Of a stretch of DNA of 64,000 bases, positions 45,374 through 53,895 are shown one piece after another. Within the stretch, counting starts at the first letter, position 1. Each line of letters begins with the position of its first letter. The notes beneath the pieces were generated by a model. The model ran no database searches. It saw only the letters and a program-made list of their open reading frames with translations, and was not told where the DNA came from. This DNA comes from Limisphaerales bacterium (GTDB lineage: Bacteria; Verrucomicrobiota; Verrucomicrobiia; Limisphaerales; UBA1100). The stretch lies in contig JACNJL010000026.1 of NCBI GenBank assembly GCA_014382585.1, positions 146,799-210,798 of the forward strand, read 5' to 3'. A program made the translations under genes and the position numbers.

Positions 45374-45827
45374 TGAGTTTGAGTTTGGAGCGGTTGTCTT
45401 TGGCTTGAAACTGATTGCGCCAACCGGCACGCCGCACTTCATCGCCGATGCTTTCGCGGTATTCAAGAATTTCAATGCAGCGCACTTTGCCCACGGCATC
45501 GAGCGCGACCGCGAAGTCGATGGCTTCGTGTTTGCCTTTGACGCGATCGATTATCACCGCGCCGATTACTTGGCCATCTTTCATCGCGATGGCGTACCAC
45601 GCGCCGGGGAGTTTCAAGGGCACACCGGAAGCCTTTTGGATTTGGGCCGCTTCGGCGGCGGTGAATTTGCGCTGTTGCCATTCAAATTTGTCGGCTTCGG
45701 GGAAACACAGTTTTTGCGCCTGCATCGGCGTAAGATAGCGCATCGCCTGCGTGGGCAGGGCGGTTAGCAACAATACCGCCGCGAGGGCGAGCCAAGTGAG
45801 CTGTGTTTGCTGTATGTTGCGTTTCAT
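45228..45827 (-). CDS. Secreted FMN-binding-domain protein, likely ApbE substrate
   Basis: A 199-residue protein with a signal peptide (MKRNIQQTQLTWLALAAVLL, cleavage near PTQA-M). The FMN-bind region (about 75-175) has WYAIAMKDGQVIGAVII and ends in AGATISCRNVTEGVRR. The GAT-x-S element (159-164) matches the [S/T]GAT-x-[S/T] acceptor of flavinylated proteins such as NqrC/RnfG, with T162 as the putative FMN attachment site; the first position is Ala rather than Ser/Thr. The ApbE enzyme is encoded immediately downstream. It likely acts as a periplasmic electron carrier. A start at 45839 is also possible. Confidence 0.8.
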   Translation of the reverse strand: MKRNIQQTQLTWLALAAVLLLTALPTQAMRYLTPMQAQKLCFPEADKFEWQQRKFTAAEAAQIQKASGVPLKLPGAWYAIAMKDGQVIGAVIIDRVKGKHEAIDFAVALDAVGKVRCIEILEYRESIGDEVRRAGWRNQFQAKDNRSKLKLNDDIANIAGATISCRNVTEGVRRVCHTWQLVLRPALVSAKRLPKLAAR

Positions 45828-45840
45828 TTTTTGCGGCAAA

Positions 45841-45866
45841 TCGACGCCCGTGAAAACGGGCGTCGA
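45841..45866. terminator. Strong stem-loop after the porin gene
   Basis: TCGACGCCCGT (45841-45851), loop GAAA, ACGGGCGTCGA (45856-45866): 11-bp perfect stem with a 4-nt loop. It lies in the 80-bp gap between the porin stop (45908) and the FMN-binding gene start (45827). On the minus strand it is followed by TTTGCC, a weak T-run, so may be an attenuating or processing hairpin rather than a full terminator. Confidence 0.5.
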
Positions 45867-45907
45867 TGGTGCAGTGGTTAACCGATCCTATTTTTTGCTC
45901 CGGGAAC

Positions 45908-47158
45908 CTAAAATTGGTAGCCAACGCCGATGGAAAATTCGGTGTTGTCGACGTCATCCATTGACTGCCGCACGGCGGCTTTCAATTCCATATGGCGGTT
46001 GAGCTGGTAGTAAACGCCGTAAGTGAGGTAATTGCTTGAGCCGGTGTCGGTAAAGGCGTTGCTGTCTTTGCTGCCTTCAGAGGTGTCGTAGCCTTCCAAT
46101 CGAAAGAAGGGGATGAGTTCCTGATCGCCTTCGAGCACGTGGTGGTAGGCCAGCTCGAGGCGGTAGCCGAACATTCGGTCGCCCACATTCGCATCGGCAA
46201 TGGCGTCGGGGCTGGCGAAGTGCCATTGCGCGTAGTCACCGATCAGCTCAAAGTTGTTCATAAACCCGCTGTGCCACCGGTACTTGGCCTCGATGTCCCA
46301 CAGATAAACATCGGTGTCGGTGGTTGTGGTTTCCTGATAGTTGCCGAAGTAACTGGAGGCGCTGCCGGAAAGGCCTTTGAGCCAGTCGGTGTCGGATGAA
46401 GCACCGTCGTATTCCAGACGCATCGTGTAAGCGAGCTGGCGGTTGTCGCCTTTGGCGTTGAGGTTGGGCCGTGCATCGCGCACACCTTTGGAGCCGTCAG
46501 CAAACGTGCCGTTTTCAGACGATAAACCCTGCGACACGAGGAAGAACCAACTCAAGCCTTCCACCTGCGGCACGTCGCCAAAAAGGCCCATCGAACCTTC
46601 CATCCACGTGGAGGGGACGATGTACTTATACATGATGGGCCGATGCACGGAATAAAACTGATCCGGTTCGTGATGGAGGTTGATGCTGCCAACGGGAATA
46701 AGGCTTACGCCGAGCGAACGCCAGTTGAGCCAGTCGTTGATTTTTACGTCGGAATAAAACTGCTCGATTTCAACTTCACCGCGGAAGCGGCTGTCATCTT
46801 TGTCATCCACACCGCCGTGTTCAATTTCGATTTCGGAATTAAAGTAAGCGTTGTCGCTCAGCTTGAAACCCGGGATGAGCACGAAGCGATGCGGGTCAAA
46901 ATAATTCCCGTTGCTCCCCTTTGTCATATTATACTTGGCCTCACCATAAAAACCGATGGTCAACCCCTTGCCGTGCACCTGATCCAGCCATTCGGGCGGG
47001 CGGTTGGCGGCATCGGCTTCTTTGATTGCATCCAACCGCTGCTGCATCGCGCGGATTTGGTTTTCGAGGGCATCAATGCGGTCATCATCCTGGGCGGCAC
47101 CATTCAATGCGCTCGCCAAAATGGCTGCCGTGCAGGCGAATTTCAGTAGTTCACTCAT
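45908..47158 (-). CDS. Outer membrane porin with N-terminal coiled coil
   Basis: A 416-residue beta-barrel protein. Signal peptide 1-22 (MSELLKFACTAAILASALNGAA), then a short heptad stretch (RIDALENQIRAMQQRLDAIKEAD, about 27-48, in parts), then alternating-strand sequence rich in aromatic and Gly residues, ending in GVGYQF with the C-terminal Phe expected of a BAM-recognised barrel. The architecture resembles OprO/OprP-like and similar porins; substrate unknown. The promoter overlaps a Fur-like box, so iron control is likely. Confidence 0.78.
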   Translation of the reverse strand: MSELLKFACTAAILASALNGAAQDDDRIDALENQIRAMQQRLDAIKEADAANRPPEWLDQVHGKGLTIGFYGEAKYNMTKGSNGNYFDPHRFVLIPGFKLSDNAYFNSEIEIEHGGVDDKDDSRFRGEVEIEQFYSDVKINDWLNWRSLGVSLIPVGSINLHHEPDQFYSVHRPIMYKYIVPSTWMEGSMGLFGDVPQVEGLSWFFLVSQGLSSENGTFADGSKGVRDARPNLNAKGDNRQLAYTMRLEYDGASSDTDWLKGLSGSASSYFGNYQETTTTDTDVYLWDIEAKYRWHSGFMNNFELIGDYAQWHFASPDAIADANVGDRMFGYRLELAYHHVLEGDQELIPFFRLEGYDTSEGSKDSNAFTDTGSSNYLTYGVYYQLNRHMELKAAVRQSMDDVDNTEFSIGVGYQF

Positions 47159-47174
47159 CGGGTTCTTCCTGCAA

Positions 47175-47191
47175 TTGAGACTCGGTCTCGA
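47175..47191. promoter_or_regulatory. Second imperfect inverted repeat before the porin
   Basis: TTGAGAC (47175-47181), 3-nt centre TCG, GTCTCGA (47185-47191): six of seven bases of the dyad match. It lies 17 bp upstream of the porin ATG, near the ribosome site. It resembles the Fur-like box at 47211 and may be a secondary site. Confidence 0.4.
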
Positions 47192-47203
47192 CTTGCTGGG
47201 CCG

Positions 47204-47232
47204 AAGGTAATGAGACTGGTTCTCATCGTCAA
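47204..47232 (-). promoter_or_regulatory. Porin promoter with Fur-like box in the -35/-10 spacer
   Basis: On the minus strand TTGACG (47227-47232), a 17-nt spacer and TACCTT (47204-47209; weak -10). The spacer is the dyad TGAGACTGGTTCTCA (47211-47225), matching the TGAnAnTnnTTnTCA pattern of Fur boxes. Binding there would block RNA polymerase. The fur gene lies immediately upstream at 47295. Confidence 0.6.
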
Positions 47233-47294
47233 GGTCTTTTTTGGAAAAAGTTTTAAACAGGTGAGGAGTGCGTTTTATCCCACAAAAACAGAGT

Positions 47295-47768
47295 TTAATG
47301 GTCTTTGTTTTTGCACGCGCCGAGCTTTTTCATCTCTTCGCAGGAGGCGTTAATTCGCAATTGCTGCGATTTCACGGAGAAACCCAGTTTGCTGGAAATC
47401 TCAGTTTCCAACGCATCGAGTTTGTCGCTCTCGAATTCCACAATCTTGTCGCAATCATCGCAAATGATGTGATTATGATTCGGATGATCCGCGTAGTTGG
47501 GGTCGTAAATTTTGTAATCCTTGCCGAAATCCATCTCATGCACGAGGCCGCTCTCAGTGAGCAGCGGCAGCGTGCGATACACCGTGGCGCGGCTGACGCT
47601 TGAGTCGCGTTCGCGGGACCAATCCAGCAATTGCTCAGCGGTAAAATGTTGGTCGGTGCTAAATACGGTCTCCACAATCACCCGGCGCTGCGTGGTGATT
47701 CGCAGATTTTTCTCCTCAAGAAAAGCGATGAACGCTTCCTTCGCTGCCTTCCTGTCCGGTGTGGGCAT
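47295..47768 (-). CDS. fur: Fur family metal-responsive repressor
   Basis: A 157-residue winged-helix repressor. The DNA-binding domain includes TTQRRVIVETVF and SVSRATVYRTLPLLTESGLV. The metal/dimer domain includes HNHIICDDCDKIVEFE, with the CxxC structural zinc pair, and a further C-terminal Cys pair (ASCEEMKKLGAC). Overall it fits Fur better than Zur or PerR by eye, but the subfamily is not certain. It is divergent from cinA (80 bp) and lies upstream of the porin on the same strand. Confidence 0.85.
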   Translation of the reverse strand: MPTPDRKAAKEAFIAFLEEKNLRITTQRRVIVETVFSTDQHFTAEQLLDWSRERDSSVSRATVYRTLPLLTESGLVHEMDFGKDYKIYDPNYADHPNHNHIICDDCDKIVEFESDKLDALETEISSKLGFSVKSQQLRINASCEEMKKLGACKNKDH

Positions 47769-47800
47769 AGGGCAGCTTACTCAATTAGCCCGCCTCAAGT

Positions 47801-47816
47801 CAATGCCCCGGCATTG
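47801..47816. promoter_or_regulatory. Palindrome in the fur-cinA divergent gap
   Basis: CAATGCC (47801-47807), CC, GGCATTG (47810-47816): a perfect 7-bp dyad in the 80-bp gap between divergent fur and cinA starts. A candidate operator for one or both genes; no known consensus recognised. Confidence 0.35.
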
Positions 47817-47848
47817 CGCGTTATCCACCGGCGTGGCACTCTCCGTCC

Positions 47849-49084
47849 GTGCGCGTGGAACTCATCAACACCGGCAGCGAACTCCTGCTCGGCAACGTCC
47901 TCAACACCCATCACCATTGGCTCGCCCAACAACTCACGCGTGCCGGCTACACGCTTGCTCATCAGCAAACCGTCCCCGATACCGGCGAAGCTATCCAAGC
48001 CGCCGCCCGCGAAGCGATTGCCCGCGCTGAACTCGTCCTCATCACCGGCGGCCTTGGCCCCACCGGTGATGATCTCACCCGCCAACTCATTGCCGGGCTT
48101 CTTGATCTGTCGCTCGAAGAAGACGCCGAAACGCGTGACCGCATCACCACGCATTTTGCAAACCGAAACCGACCGATGTCTGAAGCCGTGCTCATTCAAG
48201 CCCAAGTGCCTACGGGCGCCAACGTGCTGCGCAATGACCACGGCACCGCGCCCGGCCTCGCGCTGCCCACGCCCCGCGGGTGGCTCATTTTGCTTCCCGG
48301 ACCGCCGCGTGAGTTGCGGCCGATGTTCACTGCATCGGTCGAGCCATTGCTCGCCGAAAAATTGCCGCCGGAAAATCCTGTCACCATCCGCACGCTCAAA
48401 ACTTTTGGTGTGGGCGAAACGACGGTGGAAGAAAGCATCACGCCAACCTTGGCAGAATTCATCAGTGGCGGATTGGAAATCGGTTACTGCGCCCGCGCCG
48501 GCGAAGTGGACGTCCGCTTCACCGCAAGCGGGAAAGGCGCAGTTGATTGCATCGCCCAAGCTGAAGCCCTGGTCCGCGAAAAATTAGGCCCGCAAATTTA
48601 TGGCGTCGATGACGAGTTGATGGAAGACATCATCATCCGCCAACTCACCGTGAGCGGTAAAACCCTCGCCGTGGCCGAATCGTGCACCGGCGGATTGCTC
48701 GCCCATCACCTTACCAATGTCCCCGGCGCATCGGCTGTTTTCCTCGCGGGTCATTGCACGTACAGCAATGAAGCCAAGCAAACCACCCTCGGTGTGAAGC
48801 CCGAAACGCTCGCCGAACACGGTGCGGTGAGCGAAATTGTCGCCCGCCAAATGGCCGAAGGCGCGCGCGCCACGCACGGGGCGGATTATGCGCTAGCCAC
48901 CACCGGCATCGCCGGCCCTGATGGCGGCACACCGGAGAAACCCGTCGGCACCGTCTTCATCGCCTGCGCCACGCCCAATAGCACGGAGGTGGTAAGCGCC
49001 CGCATCGCCACTGATCGCGAGACGTTCAAACAATTGGTGGTGCAACGGGCGATGAATCTTTTACGGTTGGCGCAATCACCGTAA
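47849..49084 (+). CDS. cinA: CinA family protein (nicotinamide-nucleotide amidase)
   Basis: A 411-residue two-domain protein starting at GTG 47849. The N-terminal MoCF/COG1058 domain has VELINTGSELLLGNVLNTH and LITGGLGPTGDDLTRQ. The C-terminal CinA domain (about 250-405) has VAESCTGGLLAHHLTNVPGAS, FLAGHCTYSNEAKQ and ATTGIAGPDGGTPEKPVGTV, typical of NMN deamidase activity used in NAD salvage. The full two-domain length is normal. Confidence 0.93.
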   Translation: MRVELINTGSELLLGNVLNTHHHWLAQQLTRAGYTLAHQQTVPDTGEAIQAAAREAIARAELVLITGGLGPTGDDLTRQLIAGLLDLSLEEDAETRDRITTHFANRNRPMSEAVLIQAQVPTGANVLRNDHGTAPGLALPTPRGWLILLPGPPRELRPMFTASVEPLLAEKLPPENPVTIRTLKTFGVGETTVEESITPTLAEFISGGLEIGYCARAGEVDVRFTASGKGAVDCIAQAEALVREKLGPQIYGVDDELMEDIIIRQLTVSGKTLAVAESCTGGLLAHHLTNVPGASAVFLAGHCTYSNEAKQTTLGVKPETLAEHGAVSEIVARQMAEGARATHGADYALATTGIAGPDGGTPEKPVGTVFIACATPNSTEVVSARIATDRETFKQLVVQRAMNLLRLAQSP

Positions 49085-49094
49085 TCACAAAAAT

Positions 49095-49112
49095 AGCCCG
49101 CTTGTGCGGGCT
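49095..49112. terminator. Bidirectional hairpin between cinA and ferredoxin genes
   Basis: AGCCCGC (49095-49101), loop TTGT, GCGGGCT (49106-49112), a 7-bp perfect stem. On the minus strand it is followed by ATTTTTG, the better T-run, so it mainly serves the ferredoxin gene. Confidence 0.65.
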
Positions 49113-49141
49113 GGGAATTTTGAAGCAATTCCTCGGTCGCC

Positions 49142-49381
49142 TTAGTCGTCCGCGCCATCGCTGCCGATGGCTTCCACGGGGCAACCTTCCATCGCTTCGT
49201 CGCACAACGCCTGTTCTTCCTCATTCTCGGGTTGTTTGTAAACGAATGAGTAGCCGCCGTCTTCATTGCGTTTGAAATTCTCCGGTGCAGTCTCACGGCA
49301 CAAGTCACAGTCAATGCATTCTTCGTCGCAGTAGTACTTGCCCGCGGCGTTGTCTTCGTATTTGTTCTCTTTTTCAGCCAT
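49142..49381 (-). CDS. Small 4Fe-4S ferredoxin
   Basis: A 79-residue acidic ferredoxin. Cys at 18, 22, 25, 28, 60 and 67: the CxxCxxC set C22-C25-C28 plus C67 (followed by Pro, GCPVEAIG) ligate one 4Fe-4S cluster, and C18/C60 could form a disulfide as in some single-cluster ferredoxins. Electron transfer in the cytoplasm is expected; no partner gene is adjacent. The acidic tail is typical. Confidence 0.85.
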   Translation of the reverse strand: MAEKENKYEDNAAGKYYCDEECIDCDLCRETAPENFKRNEDGGYSFVYKQPENEEEQALCDEAMEGCPVEAIGSDGADD

Positions 49382-49495
49382 AATCCAATTTTATCCGCGC
49401 GGAAGCTACGCGCATTTTATTGCCGAATCAAGGTTATACGGCGAATTACGGCGTATATTCTCGCTTAATGACACATCCAACCCCAATCTCCGCCG

Positions 49496-50908
49496 ATGCA
49501 AAGTACGCGGCAGACACGGATTTTGGCCACCCTCGGGCCGGTTACACAAACGGAAGAATCCATCGGCGCGCTGCTTGATGCCGGCGCGAATATGTTTCGC
49601 CTCAACATGTCGCACGCCAAACAGGATTGGGTGCGAAGTGTCACGGGGCATATTCGTGCTGCCGCCGTCACGCGCGGTTGTGTAGCGGGGATCGTGATGG
49701 ATTTGCAGGGGCCGGCCATTCGCACCGGCGATTTGCCCGCGCCGGTGTGTTTGGAAACAGGCGACCGCTTTGATTTTACCGTGGACGCTGCTGCTGAGAG
49801 CGAGCGTTGTGTGAGCGTCAATTACCCGGATTTTCTTAATGACATCGAGGAAGGCGCCACCATCCTCATCGACAGCGGACTCATCCGGATGCGCGTGCTA
49901 CGCCTGACCGATCACGTGGCCGAGTGCGAAGTGGAAGTCGGAGGCGAGCTCGGCAATCGACGTCACATCAATCTTCCCGGCACCAAAGTTAATCTTCCTG
50001 CGCTCACCGAGAAAGACCGCGCCGATGTCGCCATAGGATTGGAATTGGATGTCGATTACTTCGCGTTGTCCTTCGTGCGCGCTGCGGCGGATGTTGCTTT
50101 GTTGCAGGAACGGGTGGCCGGCCATCCGCGTCCGCCCAAGGTCATCGCCAAAGTTGAGGATCAACACGCCGTGAAACATATTGACGCCATCATCGCCCAA
50201 GCCGATGCCATCATGGTGGCGCGGGGCGATCTCGGTGTGGAATGCCCCTTTGAAGATCTGCCTATTTTGCAGCGTGAAATCGTGCGCGCCTGCCAAGCCG
50301 TTGGCAAACCCGTCATCGTCGCCACGCATATGCTCGAGAGTATGATTAACGAACCGATGCCCACGCGCGCCGAAGTCACCGACGTGGCCAATGCCGTTTT
50401 CGAGCAGACCGACGCCATTATGCTCAGCGGCGAAACCTCCGTTGGCGAGTTTCCGAATCTTTGCGTGGAAGCTATGGACCGCATCGCGCGCCGAATGGAA
50501 AGCGAACCCGCAGCACGCTTTCACGAACTCGCCACGCTCACCAACGAGCGCCAAAAACTCGCCAAGGCCGCCGTCCACATGGCCGATGATTTGGGCGCGC
50601 AGGCAATCATCGTGTTCACCCGGGCGGGCCGGTTGGCTCCCGAGGTGGCGTGGATGCGCCCGCGCAGCGCGCCGATTTTGGCGCTGTGTCTCGACGCATC
50701 GGTGGCGTCCCCGCTCGCACTTCTTCGCGGGGTGCGGCCGGTGGTATTACCGTGGGATGAAGTTGGATCTCATGAGGCGGTGAACCACGCGTTACAGGAA
50801 TTGGTTGCCAGATCATTATTGGATACGGGCGACATCGTTGTCGTGGTCAGCTCCAGTAGTGCGGTTGAAGAAATTGCTGACTCGGTGCAGATGTGCCGGG
50901 TGGGCTAA
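49496..50908 (+). CDS. pyk: Pyruvate kinase
   Basis: A 470-residue glycolytic enzyme converting PEP and ADP to pyruvate and ATP. Motifs are RILATLGPVTQ, NMFRLNMSHA, IVMDLQGPAIRTG, VIAKVEDQHAVKHIDAII with the catalytic Lys, IMVARGDLGVECP and ATHMLESMINEPMPTRAEVTD, AIMLSGETSVGEFP. The C-terminal regulatory domain (about 350-470) is present, with FTRAGRLAPEVAWMRPRSAP. Its stop overlaps that of the convergent nuoN by 2 bp. Confidence 0.95.
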   Translation: MQSTRQTRILATLGPVTQTEESIGALLDAGANMFRLNMSHAKQDWVRSVTGHIRAAAVTRGCVAGIVMDLQGPAIRTGDLPAPVCLETGDRFDFTVDAAAESERCVSVNYPDFLNDIEEGATILIDSGLIRMRVLRLTDHVAECEVEVGGELGNRRHINLPGTKVNLPALTEKDRADVAIGLELDVDYFALSFVRAAADVALLQERVAGHPRPPKVIAKVEDQHAVKHIDAIIAQADAIMVARGDLGVECPFEDLPILQREIVRACQAVGKPVIVATHMLESMINEPMPTRAEVTDVANAVFEQTDAIMLSGETSVGEFPNLCVEAMDRIARRMESEPAARFHELATLTNERQKLAKAAVHMADDLGAQAIIVFTRAGRLAPEVAWMRPRSAPILALCLDASVASPLALLRGVRPVVLPWDEVGSHEAVNHALQELVARSLLDTGDIVVVVSSSSAVEEIADSVQMCRVG

Positions 50909-52389
50909 TTTGCCAACCGTAACACCTGGACGGCGTCATTAGCCAATTTCAGCACGGGTTCCGGATAAACCCCCAGTGCCAGCATTCCCAGCAGGCACAC
51001 CCCCAGCACCACCACCTGCGAATCGGCGAGTTTGATAAGGGCGGTTTTCGGTGCTTTTTCCGCCCACCATTGGCCGCTGCCCCAGAAAATTTCCCGGATG
51101 ATTCCGAAGTAATAATACAGCGAGGCCACCACGCCGAGCAACGCCACGGCCACGAGCCACGGGAAAGTGGCGGCGGGTTCGATCACCGCGCGCAGCAAAA
51201 GAACTTTTCCCAAGAACCCCGCGAGCGGGGGAATGCCCGCCAGCGAAGCAACCGCCAGCGTGAGGGTCACCGCCATGAGTGGCGAGCGTTGATGGAGGTT
51301 GGCAAGGATGCTGAGGTCTTCGTCCTCGTCGTCGGGCGTGAGGATGGAAATCACGGTGAACGCCGCGATGACGGCGAACAAATATCCGGCAAGATAAACG
51401 AGTACCGCCGCCGCGCCGCGTTCATTGAGTGCCACGATGCCGAGCAAAACATAGCCCGCGCTGGCAATGCTTGCGTAGCCGAGCAGTCGTTTGAGATTGC
51501 GCTGGCGCAGCGCGCAGAGGCTGCCAAAAATAATTGTGGCCGCCGCCATCACCGAGAGCATTGTGGCGGGCTCCAACAAACGCGGGCCGTTGGGCTGTAC
51601 TTGGAGTGCGGTGTACAGCACGCGCAACAGCAGCACGAATCCCGCCGCCTTGGAGCCGATGGCGAGGAAGGCCGTCACCGGTGCAGGCGCGCCTTGGTAC
51701 ACATCGGGCGCCCAAATTTGGAAAGGCACGGCCGCAATTTTGAATGCCAGTCCGGCAAGCAACAGCAGCGCGCCGAGTTGGAACAACAGCAGTTGCTTCA
51801 TGTGTCCCGCGGCCAAGCCATCGGCGATGAGGTTAAACTGCAGCGTGTGGGTGCTGCCATAAATGAGCGCGATACCAAAGACCATTATCGCCGAGGCCGC
51901 TGCGCCGAGGATGAGATATTTGATGCCCGCTTCCAGCGAGCGGAGGCGATGGCTTTGTAAACTGGTGAGCACATAAAACGTAATCGTGATCAACTCGATG
52001 GCCACGAACAGCATTACAAAACTATTGGCCGACGCGGCAAAAAGCATCCCGCACAGCGCGAAGCAGTTGAGCGCGTACACCTCTGCGCCGCCGGTGCGGA
52101 GGCGATTGGCAAATCCCATCGTGAGCAGGGTCACCAAAATTCCCGCCAACAAGAACAGCGCCTTGAAAAACACCGCCAGCCCATCGCGCACAAAACCGCC
52201 GCTGGAGTCGGTGAGAGGCTCGGCGGTGAGCCCTTGTTTCACCAGCAGCGCCAGCATCACAGTGAGCCCGAGTGCGGTGCAGAAGCCCAACAGTGGCCGT
52301 CGATTGGGCGGTGTCCACAAGCCCGCCATCAACACCAACACACCGAGCAGCGCCACGCCGATTTCAAGGCTGATGAGGGAAAGATTCAT
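50905..52389 (-). CDS. nuoN: NADH-quinone oxidoreductase subunit N
   Basis: A 494-residue antiporter-like membrane subunit of complex I. About 14 transmembrane helices; the conserved Lys/Glu region FVMLFVAIELITITFYVLTS (TM5 Glu) and QLGALLLLAGLAFKIAAVPF are present. It overlaps nuoM by 4 nt at its start (ATGA) and ends the operon, convergent with pyk. Confidence 0.95.
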   Translation of the reverse strand: MNLSLISLEIGVALLGVLVLMAGLWTPPNRRPLLGFCTALGLTVMLALLVKQGLTAEPLTDSSGGFVRDGLAVFFKALFLLAGILVTLLTMGFANRLRTGGAEVYALNCFALCGMLFAASANSFVMLFVAIELITITFYVLTSLQSHRLRSLEAGIKYLILGAAASAIMVFGIALIYGSTHTLQFNLIADGLAAGHMKQLLLFQLGALLLLAGLAFKIAAVPFQIWAPDVYQGAPAPVTAFLAIGSKAAGFVLLLRVLYTALQVQPNGPRLLEPATMLSVMAAATIIFGSLCALRQRNLKRLLGYASIASAGYVLLGIVALNERGAAAVLVYLAGYLFAVIAAFTVISILTPDDEDEDLSILANLHQRSPLMAVTLTLAVASLAGIPPLAGFLGKVLLLRAVIEPAATFPWLVAVALLGVVASLYYYFGIIREIFWGSGQWWAEKAPKTALIKLADSQVVVLGVCLLGMLALGVYPEPVLKLANDAVQVLRLAN

Positions 52390-53894
52390 TTGCGGTTGTA
52401 CATCTCCACCACGTGCTCGAGGCTTTCGCGGGCGGTTTCAATTTTATGGGTCAACAGTTTTGGCGCGAAGCCAAAGAGCAACAGCCCGCCGAGCAGCAGA
52501 ATGAAAGGCAGCTTGTGCCAGCCGGGGATGTCCTCGGTATGCGGGGCGTCGTCCGCACGCGGGCCGTGCAGCAATTGGCGTGCGGCGCGCAACATATAAA
52601 CCGCGCCGATCACGAGCGCCGCCCACGCGGCGATGCCGGTGATGAGCGACAGCGTTTTCCACGCGCCGAAGAACACAGTGATTTCTCCGGCAAAATTTGC
52701 GAAGCCCGGCAAACCGCAACCGGCGAGCAGCGCCATTAACAACAGTGTGCCCCAGAACGGCATCACGGTGAGCAATCCGCCAAGTTTATCCATATCCAGC
52801 GTGCGGGCTTGTTGATGGAGATGCCCGCTGAGCGCGAAGGCCAGCGCGGCGAGCAGCCCGTGCGCCACCATCACCATCACTGCGCCGGTGAGGCCGATGA
52901 GCGACATACTCGCGATGCCGAGAAACACAAAGCCCATATGCGCCACGGAAGAGTTGCCGATGAGTCCGTTGAGGTCGCGTTGGCGCATCGCCACGAGGCC
53001 GCAGTAAAGGAGGTTGCCCAGACAAAGCCACGCGAGCACCGGCAGCCATTGTTGCGCGCCATCGGGCAGGATGGGGAGGGCGACACGGATGATCATAAAC
53101 AAGCCGAACTTTTTGATGACGCCCGCGTGCATCATTGCCGTGGCAGTGGGCGCGGCGCCGTAAGCCAGCGGGGCCCACGTGTGGAAGGGCCACAAGCCAA
53201 CGAGGATGCCGAGCCCGAACATTAACAGCGCAAAGATGAGCCCTTGTTGGCCGGTGGTCATCAAGTCGGGCTGGGTGGATTGAATGCGATGGATGATTTC
53301 CGGCAGGTTGAATGTTTCGTAGTGGAGGTAAATCATCATCAGCCCCACCAACGCGAGCAATGCGCCGAGACTGAGATAGAGGGTGGTTTTGTAGGCGGCG
53401 AATTCGCGGTTCTCGCCGCGGCCCCAGACGCCGATCATAATGAATGTGGGGATGAGTGCGAGTTCGTGCAGGAAATACATCAGGAAAATATCGAGCGCCA
53501 TAAACGCGCCGAGGATGCCGCCGGTCATCAGCAGCATCAGAATGGCAAATTCTTTTTCGCGCGCCTTGATGCCACCGGCGCAACAGGCGGCGGCAAACGC
53601 GACCAGTGCGGCCATGAGTACCAGTAGCACGCTGATGCCATCCACACCGACGTGAAAGCTGATGCCGAGGCTGGGAATCCACTGGGCGGATTGCACAAAA
53701 GCGTAGCCGTGGTTGACGGAGGTGAGGTCGGTGCTCGGTTCGAATTTAACGAACACAAACAGCGCCAGCACCAGTGAGCCGAGTGTGGCGAGGATGGTGC
53801 CCCAGCGAAACACGGCGCGGTTTTCACGCGGCACGGCCATCAGCACCAGCGCCATCAAAATCGGCCAACCAAAAATGTAAGTGAGTGGCGACAT
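52386..53894 (-). CDS. nuoM: NADH-quinone oxidoreductase subunit M
   Basis: A 502-residue antiporter-like subunit with about 14 helices. Recognisable: FMALDIFLMYFLHELALIPT (TM5 Glu), LVGLWPFHTWAPLAYGAAPT (TM7 Lys/His region) and RDLNGLIGNSSVAHMGFVFL. It starts one base after nuoL stops and overlaps nuoN by 4 nt. Confidence 0.96.
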   Translation of the reverse strand: MSPLTYIFGWPILMALVLMAVPRENRAVFRWGTILATLGSLVLALFVFVKFEPSTDLTSVNHGYAFVQSAQWIPSLGISFHVGVDGISVLLVLMAALVAFAAACCAGGIKAREKEFAILMLLMTGGILGAFMALDIFLMYFLHELALIPTFIMIGVWGRGENREFAAYKTTLYLSLGALLALVGLMMIYLHYETFNLPEIIHRIQSTQPDLMTTGQQGLIFALLMFGLGILVGLWPFHTWAPLAYGAAPTATAMMHAGVIKKFGLFMIIRVALPILPDGAQQWLPVLAWLCLGNLLYCGLVAMRQRDLNGLIGNSSVAHMGFVFLGIASMSLIGLTGAVMVMVAHGLLAALAFALSGHLHQQARTLDMDKLGGLLTVMPFWGTLLLMALLAGCGLPGFANFAGEITVFFGAWKTLSLITGIAAWAALVIGAVYMLRAARQLLHGPRADDAPHTEDIPGWHKLPFILLLGGLLLFGFAPKLLTHKIETARESLEHVVEMYNRK

Positions 53895-53895
53895 T

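Noticed and set aside
51070-51960. Long open frames antisense to nuoN, nuoM and nuoL
   Set aside because: All lie opposite strongly conserved complex I genes and have skewed charged composition typical of reverse frames.
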